From: M3007 sp031373665
GTDB lineage: Bacteria > Bacteroidota > Bacteroidia > Chitinophagales > Saprospiraceae
NCBI GenBank assembly: GCA_031373665.1
Contig: JANMMZ010000110.1
Span: forward strand, 1-64,000
Reading direction: 5' to 3'
Length of the DNA: 64,000 nucleotides
Part shown: positions 1-9,423 of the stretch, in pieces
Layout: each line of letters begins with the position of its first letter
How positions within the stretch are numbered: position 1 is the first letter of the stretch
Made by a program: the position numbers and the translations under genes
Notes under the pieces: generated by a model
Told to the model about the DNA's origin: nothing
Database searches by the model: none
Seen by the model: only the letters and a program-made list of their open reading frames with translations

Positions 1-186
1 TTCTTTTGACTGAAGTTCTCTAATCCCAGTTCGGATACTTACTGGATTGATAGAAAATGTTTCACAAACTATTTTTATACCGCCATGTCCAAGATCAAGG
101 GCTAGTTGACCTAGATACTGACGTCGTTGTCGTTCGTTCAGACTCTTTAAAAATTGTTGCTTTATATCCAGATTTTCAATTTCCAT
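1..186 (-). CDS. ISAzo13-like transposase, N-terminal part (runs off the left edge)
   Basis: The frame is open from the start codon at 186 to the window edge and gives 62 residues. It contains LNERQRRQYLGQLALDLGHG followed by a segment that looks like a helix-turn-helix (about residues 35-58, with SINPVSIRTGIRELQ). This matches the N-terminus of ISAzo13/Rhodopirellula-type DDE transposases as I know them: a conserved NERQRR stretch, then a small DNA-binding domain. The catalytic DDE part would lie outside the window, so I cannot tell whether the element is intact. I see no clear terminal inverted repeat to the right of the start codon. Confidence 0.68.
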   Translation of the reverse strand, partial: MEIENLDIKQQFLKSLNERQRRQYLGQLALDLGHGGIKIVCETFSINPVSIRTGIRELQSKE

Positions 187-603
187 TACTTTCAATTTGA
201 ACCCAAAGGTATGTAAAATCGTTAAGTTATTTTTTTATCGTTACTTGGACATGAGTCCTTCTAAACCTATGGTTTTTAGGTTGGCTTAGAAGATAGTGTA
301 TGGTGAATAATAACATTTTTATGTAGTACACCGCAAACGTTATGGAGCAAGGCGAATTTTTGCCAATCTACAAGGAAAAGGTTGAAAAATAGGCCGTTAT
401 TAGGTACGTTCGTTGATGAAAAAATTAGATTCAATGGCGGTACAGCCCAAAAATTTTCTTGATTGTCTTTCGCTTTGAACAAGGTTTATTAATGTCTAAT
501 TATGGCCAGATGTTGGGGTGTAACTATATAAAAACCTCGCTCGGAATTTTACTAACAAACAAGTCTCCTTACGGAGAACGTTGTTAGGGGAAAGCGATCC
601 AAC
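187..603. other. Intergenic stretch without a convincing gene
   Basis: This interval lies between the transposase fragment and the 3' end of lipA. The only longer frame is 68 codons on the minus strand (276-482); it resembles no family I know and has no neighbour-like features, so I do not call it. Two imperfect hairpins are visible, one around 258-294 and one around 553-588 (CTAACAA near one end and TTGTTAG near the other on the lipA strand). The second could help end lipA transcription, but it has no good T tract. The interval probably includes the outer end of the insertion element. Confidence 0.4.
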
Positions 604-1488
604 CTAAAAAACATGCCGCTCCGCATGGTAACTAGACCGAACCAATGGTCCGCTTTCTACATATTTCAAGCCTTTGGCAAGGCCAACTTCTTTGTATTCC
701 GCAAATAAGTCAGGATGTACAAATTCGGCAACCTCCAAGTGCATTTTGGTGGGTTGCAGGTATTGGCCAAGGGTGAGTATGTCGCAGCCATGTGCTACTA
801 GGTGATCCATGGATTCAAATATCTCTTCACGGGTTTCGCCCAAGCCTACCATAATACCAGTTTTAGTGCGCTTCCCGTAGTCTTTGGTGCGTTGTATTTG
901 CTCTAGGCTGCGCTCATATTTGGCTTGAGGGCGTACTTTTCGATATAAGCGCGGGACAGTCTCCATATTGTGGCTCACTACTTCTTGGCCTGCGGAAATC
1001 ATGCGTTCGAGGGCTTCCCAGTTTGATTTCACATCTGGGATCAAGGTTTCAATAGTGGTTTCTGGGCTACGCTCTTTGACCGCGCGGATGGTTTGATACC
1101 AGATTTCGGCACCTCTGTCTTTGAGTTCGTCGCGATTGACGGAGGTCAAGACTGCGTGTTTCACTTTCATCAACCAAATGGCTTCTGCTACACGGCGCGG
1201 CTCGTCTTCGTCATACTCATTGGGTCGGCCGGTTTTTACGGCGCAGAAGGAGCAAGAGCGGGTACAAACATTGCCTAAAATCATAAAGGTAGCCGTACCT
1301 GCCCCCCAGCATTCACCCATATTAGGGCAATTGCCACTTTGACAGATCGTATGTAATTTGAACTCATCTACAATATTGCGAACGTTGCGGTAATTTTCGC
1401 CCATAGGCAATCGGACTTTGAGCCACTCGGGTCTCTTGGCACGGTCAGTGGTACTCACAGATGGCTCAATAATCGGCAATTCTAGCAT
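604..1488 (-). CDS. lipA: Lipoyl synthase
   Basis: Radical SAM enzyme that inserts two sulfur atoms into octanoyl groups on lipoyl-carrier domains of 2-oxoacid dehydrogenases and the glycine cleavage H protein; cytoplasmic. Both iron-sulfur motifs are visible: the auxiliary cluster Cys49-x4-Cys54-x5-Cys60 and the radical SAM motif Cys75-x3-Cys79-x2-Cys82. The C-terminus contains RSSYHA, the conserved serine motif that ligates the auxiliary cluster in LipA. Length (294 aa) is normal for the family. It stands alone: the next minus-strand gene (1578-2351) starts a different type of protein and no lipB is adjacent. Confidence 0.97.
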   Translation of the reverse strand: MLELPIIEPSVSTTDRAKRPEWLKVRLPMGENYRNVRNIVDEFKLHTICQSGNCPNMGECWGAGTATFMILGNVCTRSCSFCAVKTGRPNEYDEDEPRRVAEAIWLMKVKHAVLTSVNRDELKDRGAEIWYQTIRAVKERSPETTIETLIPDVKSNWEALERMISAGQEVVSHNMETVPRLYRKVRPQAKYERSLEQIQRTKDYGKRTKTGIMVGLGETREEIFESMDHLVAHGCDILTLGQYLQPTKMHLEVAEFVHPDLFAEYKEVGLAKGLKYVESGPLVRSSYHAERHVF

Positions 1489-1577
1489 TGTTTATTTTTA
1501 TCTTAAAATTGAGTCTGTCTAATTGACAATCAATTACTTAGAAAACGTATAATTCATAACTTGTGGCGCTTCACGAC

Positions 1578-2351
1578 TTATTTTCGTTTTCCGAACTGCA
1601 AATTTACAAAGAAGTTAAAAAATGCCTGATTATTTTCTTCCGTTACTAGGATAGGGGCTTTTTTAAGGAAAATATCGGCTTGAATTCCGATTTCCAAGGC
1701 TTTAACGACTTCGTCAAATGCCCCCCAATCGAAGTGTAACGCAATGGAGGCATTGCCCCCTGGCAATAGCGACAATTCTTTTACTCCACGGGAGAACCCA
1801 GAGGCTCCCAGTATGTGGGTGCTATTGTTTAGAAAGAGATCCTTGTTTTCTTCCGAATATTTTTCATGCGAAACCCTTCCCTGCGCATCGGTGCCAGAAG
1901 TGCGGCGCAATGCCAAGTAATAAGGCTTCAACAATCCAAGTGTAGGCCCAAAAGTGTAAGAAGTACCAATGGCTACCCCTTTTTTCTTGGCTTTTTCGGA
2001 GTAGTATCGCTTGGTTCCCCAGCCTACACGAGCCACCAAAAGGTTGTTTTGTTTGCCATACACAAAAGGTCTGAACGAACGACTGGCGGTAGGTGCCACG
2101 CTTTGACGTTGCTCCTTGATGTGTCGGAGTTCACCTACACCAAAATGATAAAAACGGGTTCTATAATAGGTTTGCAACTTTCCAAACTCAAGGGCGGCCG
2201 ACATTGTTTTATTGGTCCCAAGTTTAAAATTGAAAGTTGTCTCGGTATTATAAATAACCCCTAAAGACTGCTGTGGAGTCTTATTGACTTGGGCTGACAA
2301 TATTTTTGTAAAGCATGACAGCAAAAACAAAATAATAATCGGTTTCGACAT
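1578..2351 (-). CDS. Conserved secreted protein, probably outer-membrane associated
   Basis: The 257-residue product begins with a signal peptide (about residues 1-20, ending SAQ) and then carries short alternating hydrophobic/polar stretches such as TFNFKLGTNKTMSAALEFGK and FFNFFVNLQFGKRK at the very end. An aromatic final strand of this type is usual in outer-membrane beta-barrels. I do not recognise a named family with certainty; similar uncharacterised proteins occur in Bacteroidota. It is transcribed away from the pullulanase gene at 2500, with 148 bp between the two starts. A -7-like element (TATATTTG read on the minus strand, 2370-2377) lies just upstream. Confidence 0.6.
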   Translation of the reverse strand: MSKPIIILFLLSCFTKILSAQVNKTPQQSLGVIYNTETTFNFKLGTNKTMSAALEFGKLQTYYRTRFYHFGVGELRHIKEQRQSVAPTASRSFRPFVYGKQNNLLVARVGWGTKRYYSEKAKKKGVAIGTSYTFGPTLGLLKPYYLALRRTSGTDAQGRVSHEKYSEENKDLFLNNSTHILGASGFSRGVKELSLLPGGNASIALHFDWGAFDEVVKALEIGIQADIFLKKAPILVTEENNQAFFNFFVNLQFGKRK

Positions 2352-2499
2352 ACGCTATAGAATTTGCTCCAAATATAGGGGGATTCCTTGGGATTAGAGA
2401 CATTTTTAAGCGCAAAATGTTCAAAGTTTAACATAATCTCCGAAAGATAATCTCTGATATAGAAGATTGCCTTAGTTTTGCTCCCAAACAATACCGCTC

Positions 2500-4491
2500 A
2501 TGCGATTTATATCCTTCTTTCTTTTTCTCTTTTTGGTGGGTGCTTGTCACAGCACGCAAAAAATCACAAAAATGACTGTTTTTGCTGAATATCCTGTTTA
2601 TGATGGTGATGATCTTGGCATGACCGTGCATCAAAACAACCTCCATTTCAAACTTTGGTCTCCAGCGGCTCAGTCCGTACAACTTTTAGTGTATTCAGAA
2701 GGTACTGGAGGCGCACCACTAGAGCGGATCGCACTGACAAAATCGAAAAACGGTACTTGGACAACCGATTTGAAAACGATATACTTTGGGCGTTATTATA
2801 CAGTGCAGGTACAAATGGATGGGAAATGGCTTGATGAAACGCCTGACCCATACGCCAAAGCAGTAGGTCTCAATGGTAGAAGGGGGATGATTCTTGACTT
2901 GACTAAAACCAATCCCGCCAACTGGGCTGCCGATAAGCGACCTGCACTGGCTGCTCCTACTGATATTGTATTATATGAATTGCACATTCGAGATTTATCT
3001 ATAAACCCCAACGCAAGCATTAAAAACGCTGGAAAATACCTAGCACTTACAGAAAAAGGCACGAAATCGCCCGAAGGATTGTCCACTGGAATAGACCATC
3101 TCAAAGAACTTGGAATTACTCACCTGCATTTGCTCCCTAGTTTTGATTATCGTTCGGTGGATGAAGGCAAACAAGGGGCAGCCTACAACTGGGGGTATGA
3201 TCCTGAAAACTATAATGTACCAGAAGGAAGTTACGCTTCTGATGCCAAAGATGGTGCAAAACGGATCATGGAGTTTAAGCAGATGGTACAATCTCTACAT
3301 GCCAATGGGATTCGGGTGGTGATGGATGTGGTGTATAATCACACGGGGGCCACCGCCGAATCAGTATTCAATCGCTGTGTTCCGGGGTATTATTACCGCC
3401 AAAATGCAGATGGGTCTTTTGCCAATGCCTCCGCTTGCGGCAACGAAACGGCTTCTGAACGTGAAATGGTGCGGCGTTATATCACTGAATCTGTGAAATA
3501 CTGGGTACGTGAATACCATATTGATGGATTTAGGTTTGATCTCATGGGAATCCATGACATAGAGACGATGAACCTCATCCGTGCGGAACTTCATAAAATA
3601 GACCCAAGCATTTTTGTTTATGGGGAAGGCTGGACGGCTGGCGACTCTCCGTTGCCAGTCGCAAAACGCGCCTTGAAAGCCCACATCCCTCAAATGCCAC
3701 AAATCGCTGCTTTTAGCGATGATTTCCGCGATGCCTTGAAAGGGAGTGTTTTTGACCACAAAGACAGGGGTTTTGTGAGTGGGAAGCCTGGTATGGAGGA
3801 GAGTATCAAATTCGGGATTGTCGCTTCGCTACCGCATCCACAAATTGATTATAGTAAGGTCAATTACTCTAAAGCATCATGGGCCAAACAACCTGAACAG
3901 ACCATTACCTATGTAGAATGCCACGACAATCATACCCTTTGGGATCGGCTGGCTATTTCAGCACCCGAAGCCAATGAGGCCACCCGAATCAAAATGCATC
4001 AGTTGGCCACAACAATGGTATTGACTTCGCAAGGTGTCCCGTTTATACACGCAGGTATGGAGATGTTGCGCACCAAAAAAGGCGAAGAGAACTCTTACAA
4101 TCAGCCTGATGAGATCAATCAATTTGACTGGTCGCGCAAAAAACAATACCTCCCCAATGTTGACTTGTATAAATCCCTGATCCGTTTGCGTAAAAACCAT
4201 CCCGCATTCAGAATGCCTACGGCAGAGATGATTGCTGACCGACTCGCATTTCTTCCCGTGGAAGGCACTAACCTGATTGGATATCAAATAAAAGGCAATG
4301 CCAATGGCGATACTTGGAAAAATATCGTAGTTTTGTTCAATGGCAATACGGGTACTAAAAATGTGTCTTTACCGCCTGGCAACTGGAAACTAGTGCTAGA
4401 AGGGACAACACTCGATGAAAAAGGTATTCGGCAAGTGTCGTCTGCTCAGATCAGCGTACCAAGCGTGAGCGCGGTGATATTAGCGGAGTGA
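2500..4491 (+). CDS. pulA: Type I pullulanase lipoprotein (GH13)
   Basis: Probable debranching enzyme that hydrolyses alpha-1,6 bonds of pullulan, amylopectin or glycogen. The 663-residue protein starts with a lipoprotein signal (VGAC lipobox, Cys16), so it should be membrane-anchored. Residues about 35-130 look like a CBM48 domain. The type I pullulanase hallmark YNWGYDP is at 229-235. GH13 regions follow: VVMDVVYNHT (about 272-281), DGFRFD with the nucleophile Asp near 347, GEGW with the acid/base Glu near 376, and HDN with the third carboxylate near 476. A C-terminal beta-domain ends the protein. No susC/susD pair is adjacent; a second GH13 enzyme is encoded at 12199-14109. Confidence 0.92.
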   Translation: MRFISFFLFLFLVGACHSTQKITKMTVFAEYPVYDGDDLGMTVHQNNLHFKLWSPAAQSVQLLVYSEGTGGAPLERIALTKSKNGTWTTDLKTIYFGRYYTVQVQMDGKWLDETPDPYAKAVGLNGRRGMILDLTKTNPANWAADKRPALAAPTDIVLYELHIRDLSINPNASIKNAGKYLALTEKGTKSPEGLSTGIDHLKELGITHLHLLPSFDYRSVDEGKQGAAYNWGYDPENYNVPEGSYASDAKDGAKRIMEFKQMVQSLHANGIRVVMDVVYNHTGATAESVFNRCVPGYYYRQNADGSFANASACGNETASEREMVRRYITESVKYWVREYHIDGFRFDLMGIHDIETMNLIRAELHKIDPSIFVYGEGWTAGDSPLPVAKRALKAHIPQMPQIAAFSDDFRDALKGSVFDHKDRGFVSGKPGMEESIKFGIVASLPHPQIDYSKVNYSKASWAKQPEQTITYVECHDNHTLWDRLAISAPEANEATRIKMHQLATTMVLTSQGVPFIHAGMEMLRTKKGEENSYNQPDEINQFDWSRKKQYLPNVDLYKSLIRLRKNHPAFRMPTAEMIADRLAFLPVEGTNLIGYQIKGNANGDTWKNIVVLFNGNTGTKNVSLPPGNWKLVLEGTTLDEKGIRQVSSAQISVPSVSAVILAE

Positions 4492-4508
4492 TAGCGCATT
4501 AAGGTTAC

Positions 4509-5474
4509 TTACTTCACTACGCGATAGACCAAGCCTTGGGCAGTGCCAAACCAAGCCGTATTACCTGCTGCATACACACTGGTGAAATCGAGGTCAATGT
4601 CAAGGTTCTCTACTGTTTTCCAAGTATTGGCTCCATCATCGGTATGCCAAATAATACCATTTTCGCCACCCACCCAGCCTTCTAAAGGATTGACAAACCA
4701 TATAGCGCGAAAAGGTTGGTTTTTGTTGCCTGTGGTTCCGCCTTTTCTAACCGTTTGCCATTTCTGTCCTTTATCGGTTGTTTTTAAGATATTGCCTTGG
4801 TATCCGCAGATGTACCCGGTGTTTTCGTCGGGGAAATGGACTGACTGAAAAAAATCACCCTCATAGGGGAGTCGCTCCCAAGTGTGGCCACTATCCGACG
4901 AGCGCATGACCCAACCCATCCCGACGGCATGAACGGTGTTTTCGTCAGAAAACCAAACATCGGTCAATTCTGCATTGTATTGATAGGTGGTATCCAATCG
5001 CCAGAATAATTCGGGTCCATATGCGCGACTTTGGCCTATTTTCCAGCCTTCGCCACCCACTACAACCCCTTTGGTCTCATCAACATAATGACAGGATTGA
5101 GCCCAAAACCAATCGGTTCTATAGATTTTCCATTGTCCCCAAGTTTCAGTACTGTGAAGCCCTAGTCCATCATTTCCACATATTTGCCCCATTCCATTTT
5201 TATCAAACATGATGCATTCCAGTCGGTTTCTTACTGTAGTATCCAATTGCCAACTATTGCCGCCATTGGATGTAGAAAATACCAAGCCTTGGTTCCATAA
5301 AGTGCCACCCACGGCCACCCCATGCAAGGAGTCCCGAAACCAAATACCCTGAACTTGGCCCGGTAAGGGCATTTGATAACTCGTCACATTGACGTTGGTT
5401 AGCACCTCTTTTTTACAAGCGGTGCAGAGCATCAAATAGGGTAGGAGGGCGATGATGAATCGGGAAGTGCTCAT
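4509..5474 (-). CDS. Ycf48/BNR-like beta-propeller lipoprotein
   Basis: The 321-residue product has a lipoprotein signal (CTAC lipobox about residues 17-20, followed by KKE) and then repeated propeller blades with the pattern TxDxGxTW, for example SNGGNSWQLD, SSDSGHTWERL, TTDKGQKWQTV and TDDGANTWKTV. This is the Ycf48-like / sialidase-type propeller fold common in Bacteroidota surface proteins; enzymatic activity is not implied. Its start overlaps the stop of 5471-6718 by four bases (ATGA), so the two propeller proteins are translationally coupled and probably made together. Its role is unknown. Confidence 0.75.
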   Translation of the reverse strand: MSTSRFIIALLPYLMLCTACKKEVLTNVNVTSYQMPLPGQVQGIWFRDSLHGVAVGGTLWNQGLVFSTSNGGNSWQLDTTVRNRLECIMFDKNGMGQICGNDGLGLHSTETWGQWKIYRTDWFWAQSCHYVDETKGVVVGGEGWKIGQSRAYGPELFWRLDTTYQYNAELTDVWFSDENTVHAVGMGWVMRSSDSGHTWERLPYEGDFFQSVHFPDENTGYICGYQGNILKTTDKGQKWQTVRKGGTTGNKNQPFRAIWFVNPLEGWVGGENGIIWHTDDGANTWKTVENLDIDLDFTSVYAAGNTAWFGTAQGLVYRVVK

Positions 5475-6718
5475 GGTTTGATAAATGGAAACATATACAA
5501 ACCGTAGTTCCGCTGCACGCCTATATAATAAGATCCACTGGGCAGATCGGCACAGGAGGTCTCTACCTGATAATGTCCGGGTGAGAGGCGATCGTGGTAC
5601 ACATCGCGGATAAATTGGCCGGATGCAGATAAAAGACAGAGGCGAATGGCATCTTGAACGGGCAAATCATAATCAATGTATAGGCGGTCAAGGACAGGGT
5701 TGGGACTGAGTACCAATTTGAATCCATCATCCTTGATTTGTGAAGGATTGGGCAGGGTAGATACTTGGTTGGGCGCAAACTTGTAAATGCTTTCACCCGA
5801 AGCAAAAGCCAAGGTGGAATCAATGAAGTGAAACCGATTGAAGTTGCCGCCAAAGTCTTTGAATTCCCAATTTTGGCCTCCGTCAATGGTTTCAAAAAAG
5901 CCATTGATGTATCCACCAACCCAACCATGTAAGGGCGTAGCAAAACCAATGCCCTGCATATCTGGGAGCATAGGCACACTGATGGCTGTCCATGTTTGGC
6001 CATTATCGGAGGATTTTACCATTTTGCCGCCGCTAAAGGTTTGTACTGAGCCCACCCAATGGTTGGATTTATTGATGCGTTGCATTTTCCATACATACTC
6101 ATTTGGTATGTTAGAGTTGTATTTTTCAGTCCAAGTCACCCCCCCATCGGTGGTATAAAGGATGGTAGCACCTGTACTGGATTTGCCGGAGACAAACCCT
6201 GTATCACGGCTCAAGAATAAAACATCTACAAGTGCATTAGCATGGGTTGTCATGCTCTTGTTAACCCATGTCATACCACCAGTGATGGTTTTGAGAAAAA
6301 AGGCGGGCGAATCCCATTCTCCAACGGCCACGCTGTAGAGGCTGTCAATACAAGAAATGCCACATACTGCGTCTGGCTTGGGTGTAATTGAATTGATAAT
6401 ATTAGTCCAAATCTGGCCTCCATTAGTAGTGCGAAAAAACTTTTTGTCGAGGGTGCCCACAAAACCAAGATCGGCATTAACAAACTCTACACACCTGACA
6501 TAGCCAGTGGCCAATTGCAGGTTCCATGTTTGGCCTCCATCAATGGTTTTATGCACTTTACCACTGGCACTCCCGCTCCATCCGGTGAGGGTATCCAGAA
6601 AGAATACATCATCAATGCGACCACTGTTAAAAGGGGCATTGGGCAAGTATTGCCAACTGCTTTGTGCGGTTAAGAGGTTTACCCAGATGATGGCTACGAA
6701 AAAGATTATATGTTTCAT
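5471..6718 (-). CDS. Secreted Ycf48/BNR-like beta-propeller with T9SS sorting domain
   Basis: The 415-residue product has a signal peptide (residues 1-18, LLTAQ), about seven propeller blades with motifs such as TIDGGQTWN, TTNGGQIWTN, TTDGGVTWTE, SSDNGQTWTA and TIDGGQNWEF, and from about residue 335 a type A T9SS C-terminal sorting domain beginning SPNPVLDRLYIDYDLP and ending in a short hydrophobic strand. It is therefore expected to cross the outer membrane through T9SS and be attached to, or released from, the surface. It overlaps the propeller lipoprotein gene downstream by four bases; the pair probably forms one surface complex (inference). Confidence 0.8.
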   Translation of the reverse strand: MKHIIFFVAIIWVNLLTAQSSWQYLPNAPFNSGRIDDVFFLDTLTGWSGSASGKVHKTIDGGQTWNLQLATGYVRCVEFVNADLGFVGTLDKKFFRTTNGGQIWTNIINSITPKPDAVCGISCIDSLYSVAVGEWDSPAFFLKTITGGMTWVNKSMTTHANALVDVLFLSRDTGFVSGKSSTGATILYTTDGGVTWTEKYNSNIPNEYVWKMQRINKSNHWVGSVQTFSGGKMVKSSDNGQTWTAISVPMLPDMQGIGFATPLHGWVGGYINGFFETIDGGQNWEFKDFGGNFNRFHFIDSTLAFASGESIYKFAPNQVSTLPNPSQIKDDGFKLVLSPNPVLDRLYIDYDLPVQDAIRLCLLSASGQFIRDVYHDRLSPGHYQVETSCADLPSGSYYIGVQRNYGLYMFPFIKP

Positions 6719-6752
6719 AGTGAAATATATTTTATTTATTTATTGGTACTTA

Positions 6753-7175
6753 TTAACGTTCCTCACCAATTTTTTCACCATTCACAGCCACTTTCCCGCC
6801 GACCCAAGCACCAGCCAAAAATACCAACGAAGAAACAATTCCAAACCAAATAGGATGCGGAATGTCTATTAAATTGGCAAAGCCAGAGGCCATAAATGAT
6901 GTACCTGCTATGAGTGCTGGTCGGTAGTGGGTGGGGCGACTGAGCCAATTGGTGATGTACCCTGCCACCAAAGAACCCAACAAATAAGCCATCAACAAAA
7001 ATAAAAATGCTGACATGGGCAAGGTCTTAACCCAAGCACCCATGGTAGCCCGATCATTGTAATTCATATCGGCTGGTGGATGGAATGGGGAGAGCATTTC
7101 TGCTCCAAGAATGATGAATGATCCAGCGATTACTCCACCGAGGACTGACAATAATGCTCGTAACTTTGGATTCAT
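6753..7175 (-). CDS. Small integral membrane protein of unknown function
   Basis: I choose the ATG at 7175 (MNPKLRALLSVLGG) because the residues upstream of it in the open frame would overlap the end of the gene at 7234 and carry no conserved character. The 140-residue product has four likely membrane segments: about 5-25, 50-72, 80-105 and 110-135. It resembles small uncharacterised Bacteroidota membrane proteins. It is 58 bp downstream of the 205-residue membrane protein gene on the same strand, so the two may be co-transcribed. No catalytic motif is visible. Confidence 0.6.
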   Translation of the reverse strand: MNPKLRALLSVLGGVIAGSFIILGAEMLSPFHPPADMNYNDRATMGAWVKTLPMSAFLFLLMAYLLGSLVAGYITNWLSRPTHYRPALIAGTSFMASGFANLIDIPHPIWFGIVSSLVFLAGAWVGGKVAVNGEKIGEER

Positions 7176-7233
7176 ATTGTGAAATTTATTAACTATTCTC
7201 GTCAAGGATAGTGTTTTAGATGTGTCATAGCAC

Positions 7234-7851
7234 CTATGTCTGATCAAAAGGCAATATTTCTGATGTATCATTCACTACCAAGTGTTTTGGAGGAGTACTT
7301 TGGGTTGCTTTATAGCAATAGTATGCGAGTGAACCCAAGATGATCACGGAAAAAATTGATAAAAACAATAACAAATCGGTGATAGTAAGACCCATTCCAA
7401 TCCAGTAGGGTAGTTTTTTATAAGTCTTGTATCCCCAGTATCCCGAACCGATAAATGCCAAGCCCCAAAGGCAGATTAATATTCCAAACCAGAGACCTAC
7501 TCCTATACCCATAGTACCTACCAATATGATCAATCCATAGATTAATTGTAAGATACCGACGGTTATTAAACCATATCCAGCCCTTCGGAAGTAATCAATC
7601 GTACCACTGACAGAATCACTGATATATTCTTTCCCATTGTGCCAAAGTTCGAGGCCATGTGACGGTGTGACGATGACCATAATCTCTTTCCGACTTGGCA
7701 ATACGACGCGTTGACCAGAACTTAGTTGATCTCTATTAGGTATCGTTGCTACCACATTTCCATTTTGAAGTACTGAAAATTGCTGATAATCTTTACCTTC
7801 CCAAGTAAGTTGTAGGTTTTCTCCTTCTAATTCAACTGTTTGCTTGTACAT
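7234..7851 (-). CDS. Membrane protein with N-terminal soluble beta domain
   Basis: The 205-residue product starts with about 80 soluble residues rich in short beta-like stretches (VELEGENLQLTWEGKDYQQF), followed by three to four membrane segments at about 90-115, 117-140 and 155-180 and a short polar tail. I do not know the family. The soluble part reads like a small all-beta domain placed before a membrane anchor. The neighbour downstream on the same strand (6753-7175) is also a small membrane protein. No signal peptide is seen, so the N-terminus is probably cytoplasmic. Confidence 0.6.
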   Translation of the reverse strand: MYKQTVELEGENLQLTWEGKDYQQFSVLQNGNVVATIPNRDQLSSGQRVVLPSRKEIMVIVTPSHGLELWHNGKEYISDSVSGTIDYFRRAGYGLITVGILQLIYGLIILVGTMGIGVGLWFGILICLWGLAFIGSGYWGYKTYKKLPYWIGMGLTITDLLLFLSIFSVIILGSLAYYCYKATQSTPPKHLVVNDTSEILPFDQT

Positions 7852-7971
7852 AATTTGTTTTTTATTGTCAAACGTAGAATTGTTAATTCCTTACCTGATT
7901 ATGCCACCTAATACCCAAAAATTTCTTTCAAAAGTAACTCATGAACCCTTTCTTCTACTTGAATACACTCC

Positions 7972-8874
7972 CTAACTCACAGACATTTGTTGCAGTTCCG
8001 ACATAATCAAATGAACATTCACCTCTGTAAGCGGCGTAAGCGGCAGGCGTACTTCACGGCTACAAAGACCTTGGAGTTCCATTGTGGCTTTTACTCCCGA
8101 TGGATTGCCCTCTATGAACAAAAGGCGGTACATTTCTAATAGTTTGAAATTTAGTTTTTGAGCGGTAGCCATATCATTTCTAAGTCCAGCCCTGACCATA
8201 TCAGTGAAAGGGCGGGGGAGTGTATTGGCAATAACCGATATGACACCATCACCGCCCGATGCGATAATAGGTAAGGTCATAAAATCATCACCGCTCAGCA
8301 CCAAAAAGTTTTTGGGCTTACCTTTGATGACCTTCATAACTTGGTACATATCGTTGGAGGCCTCCTTGACGGCTACAAATTTATCGCTGGAATTGGCCAA
8401 CCGCAGGGTGGTCTCTGCATTGAGGTTGGATGCTGTGCGGCTCGGTACGTTATATATGATAATCGGACGCGGCGAAGCCTCTTCTATAGCCATATAATGC
8501 TGAAAAATGCCTTCTTGTCCCGGTTTATTATAAGCGGGGTTGCTAGATAGGATGGCATCTATGCCTTCAAAGTTGAATTGCTTGATTTTTTCAACCAAGG
8601 CTAGGGTATTGTTGCCGCCGAATACGCCAGCCACCAATGGAAGCCGCCCACGATTTATTTTGATCGTGAAGTCCAATATTTCCCGATGTTCAGCATCAGA
8701 AATGGTATTTGATTCGCCAGTAGTGCCTAGGCTTACTAAAAACTCGACCCCTCCGGCGATCACATGTTCTATAATCCGCTCTAAATCTTCCCAGTCAATG
8801 GCATTGTTTTTAAATGGTGTTACCAACGCTACACCGGTGCCGCGAAGTCGTTCATGTAAATTCATTATCATCAA
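7972..8874 (-). CDS. dapA: 4-hydroxy-tetrahydrodipicolinate synthase
   Basis: Condenses pyruvate with aspartate semialdehyde, the first committed step of lysine and diaminopimelate synthesis. The (beta/alpha)8 aldolase signatures are present: GTTGE (about 50-54), IIIYNVPSRT with the catalytic Tyr141, and FVAVKEAS with the Schiff-base Lys170. Length (300 aa) is normal. The start could be the ATG at 8874 or the second one at 8865 (MNLHERLRG); the family's usual N-terminus favours the latter. It is the last gene of a probable operon accA-DUF6913-dapA, 15 bp behind the DUF6913 gene. Confidence 0.95.
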   Translation of the reverse strand: MMIMNLHERLRGTGVALVTPFKNNAIDWEDLERIIEHVIAGGVEFLVSLGTTGESNTISDAEHREILDFTIKINRGRLPLVAGVFGGNNTLALVEKIKQFNFEGIDAILSSNPAYNKPGQEGIFQHYMAIEEASPRPIIIYNVPSRTASNLNAETTLRLANSSDKFVAVKEASNDMYQVMKVIKGKPKNFLVLSGDDFMTLPIIASGGDGVISVIANTLPRPFTDMVRAGLRNDMATAQKLNFKLLEMYRLLFIEGNPSGVKATMELQGLCSREVRLPLTPLTEVNVHLIMSELQQMSVS

Positions 8875-8889
8875 AAATCTAGGTGAAGG

Positions 8890-9411
8890 TTACTTTATCT
8901 TAGCAAGGTAATGTTCCAATTGGTCCATAAAGAAACGGATAGGTTTATCGTTGGGTATATCCAATTGAATATCGAAATCATGAATCGAATCAGTGGCCAA
9001 CCCCACTTTCATGCCTGCCTGTGAGGCCAATGCTATCCATGTAAGGGCATCTAATTTGTCAGGATTGAAACATAGTAATAGATCTGTTTTCTCCTTAGAA
9101 AATGCGGTTGCTTTCTCACTATTGGGTTGACCCGTCCACTTGGTTTCTTTCAATGAAAAGTGTTCAAATCCAAGGTTTTCGGGTGGTTTTTTAGTATTGA
9201 TGAAGCCTAAGGATTTTAGTTTCTTTCCTTGTTTTTCAAAAGAAAGGATTAAATCAAGGACTTCTTTTCTATATCGCTCATTGGTGCCATCAAATAGCAC
9301 GCTTATGGTATTTGCGCCTGATAAAGAAACGACCTTTCGGGTGCGCTTTTGAGTGGTTTGTTCGGCTTTAAGAGCCTTGTTGAAGAACGATTTACGTATA
9401 TTATCGAACAT
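8890..9411 (-). CDS. DUF6913-type conserved Bacteroidota protein
   Basis: The 173-residue product has a basic N-terminus (KAEQTTQKRTRKVV) followed by an alpha/beta domain with ISVLFDGTNERYRKEVLDLI and a C-terminal helix (FFMDQLEHYLAKIK). Proteins of this type are found next to dapA in many Bacteroidota; no biochemical function is known to me. Here it lies between accA (12-bp gap) and dapA (15-bp gap), which supports co-transcription with fatty acid and lysine biosynthesis genes. No signal peptide or membrane segment is visible, so it should be cytoplasmic. The family name is from memory. Confidence 0.7.
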   Translation of the reverse strand: MFDNIRKSFFNKALKAEQTTQKRTRKVVSLSGANTISVLFDGTNERYRKEVLDLILSFEKQGKKLKSLGFINTKKPPENLGFEHFSLKETKWTGQPNSEKATAFSKEKTDLLLCFNPDKLDALTWIALASQAGMKVGLATDSIHDFDIQLDIPNDKPIRFFMDQLEHYLAKIK

Positions 9412-9423
9412 GTTTGTTTTTTA

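Noticed and set aside
276..482. 68-codon minus-strand frame between the transposase fragment and lipA
   Set aside because: It has no recognisable family, no plausible start context, and lies in probable insertion-element flank; I treat it as non-coding.
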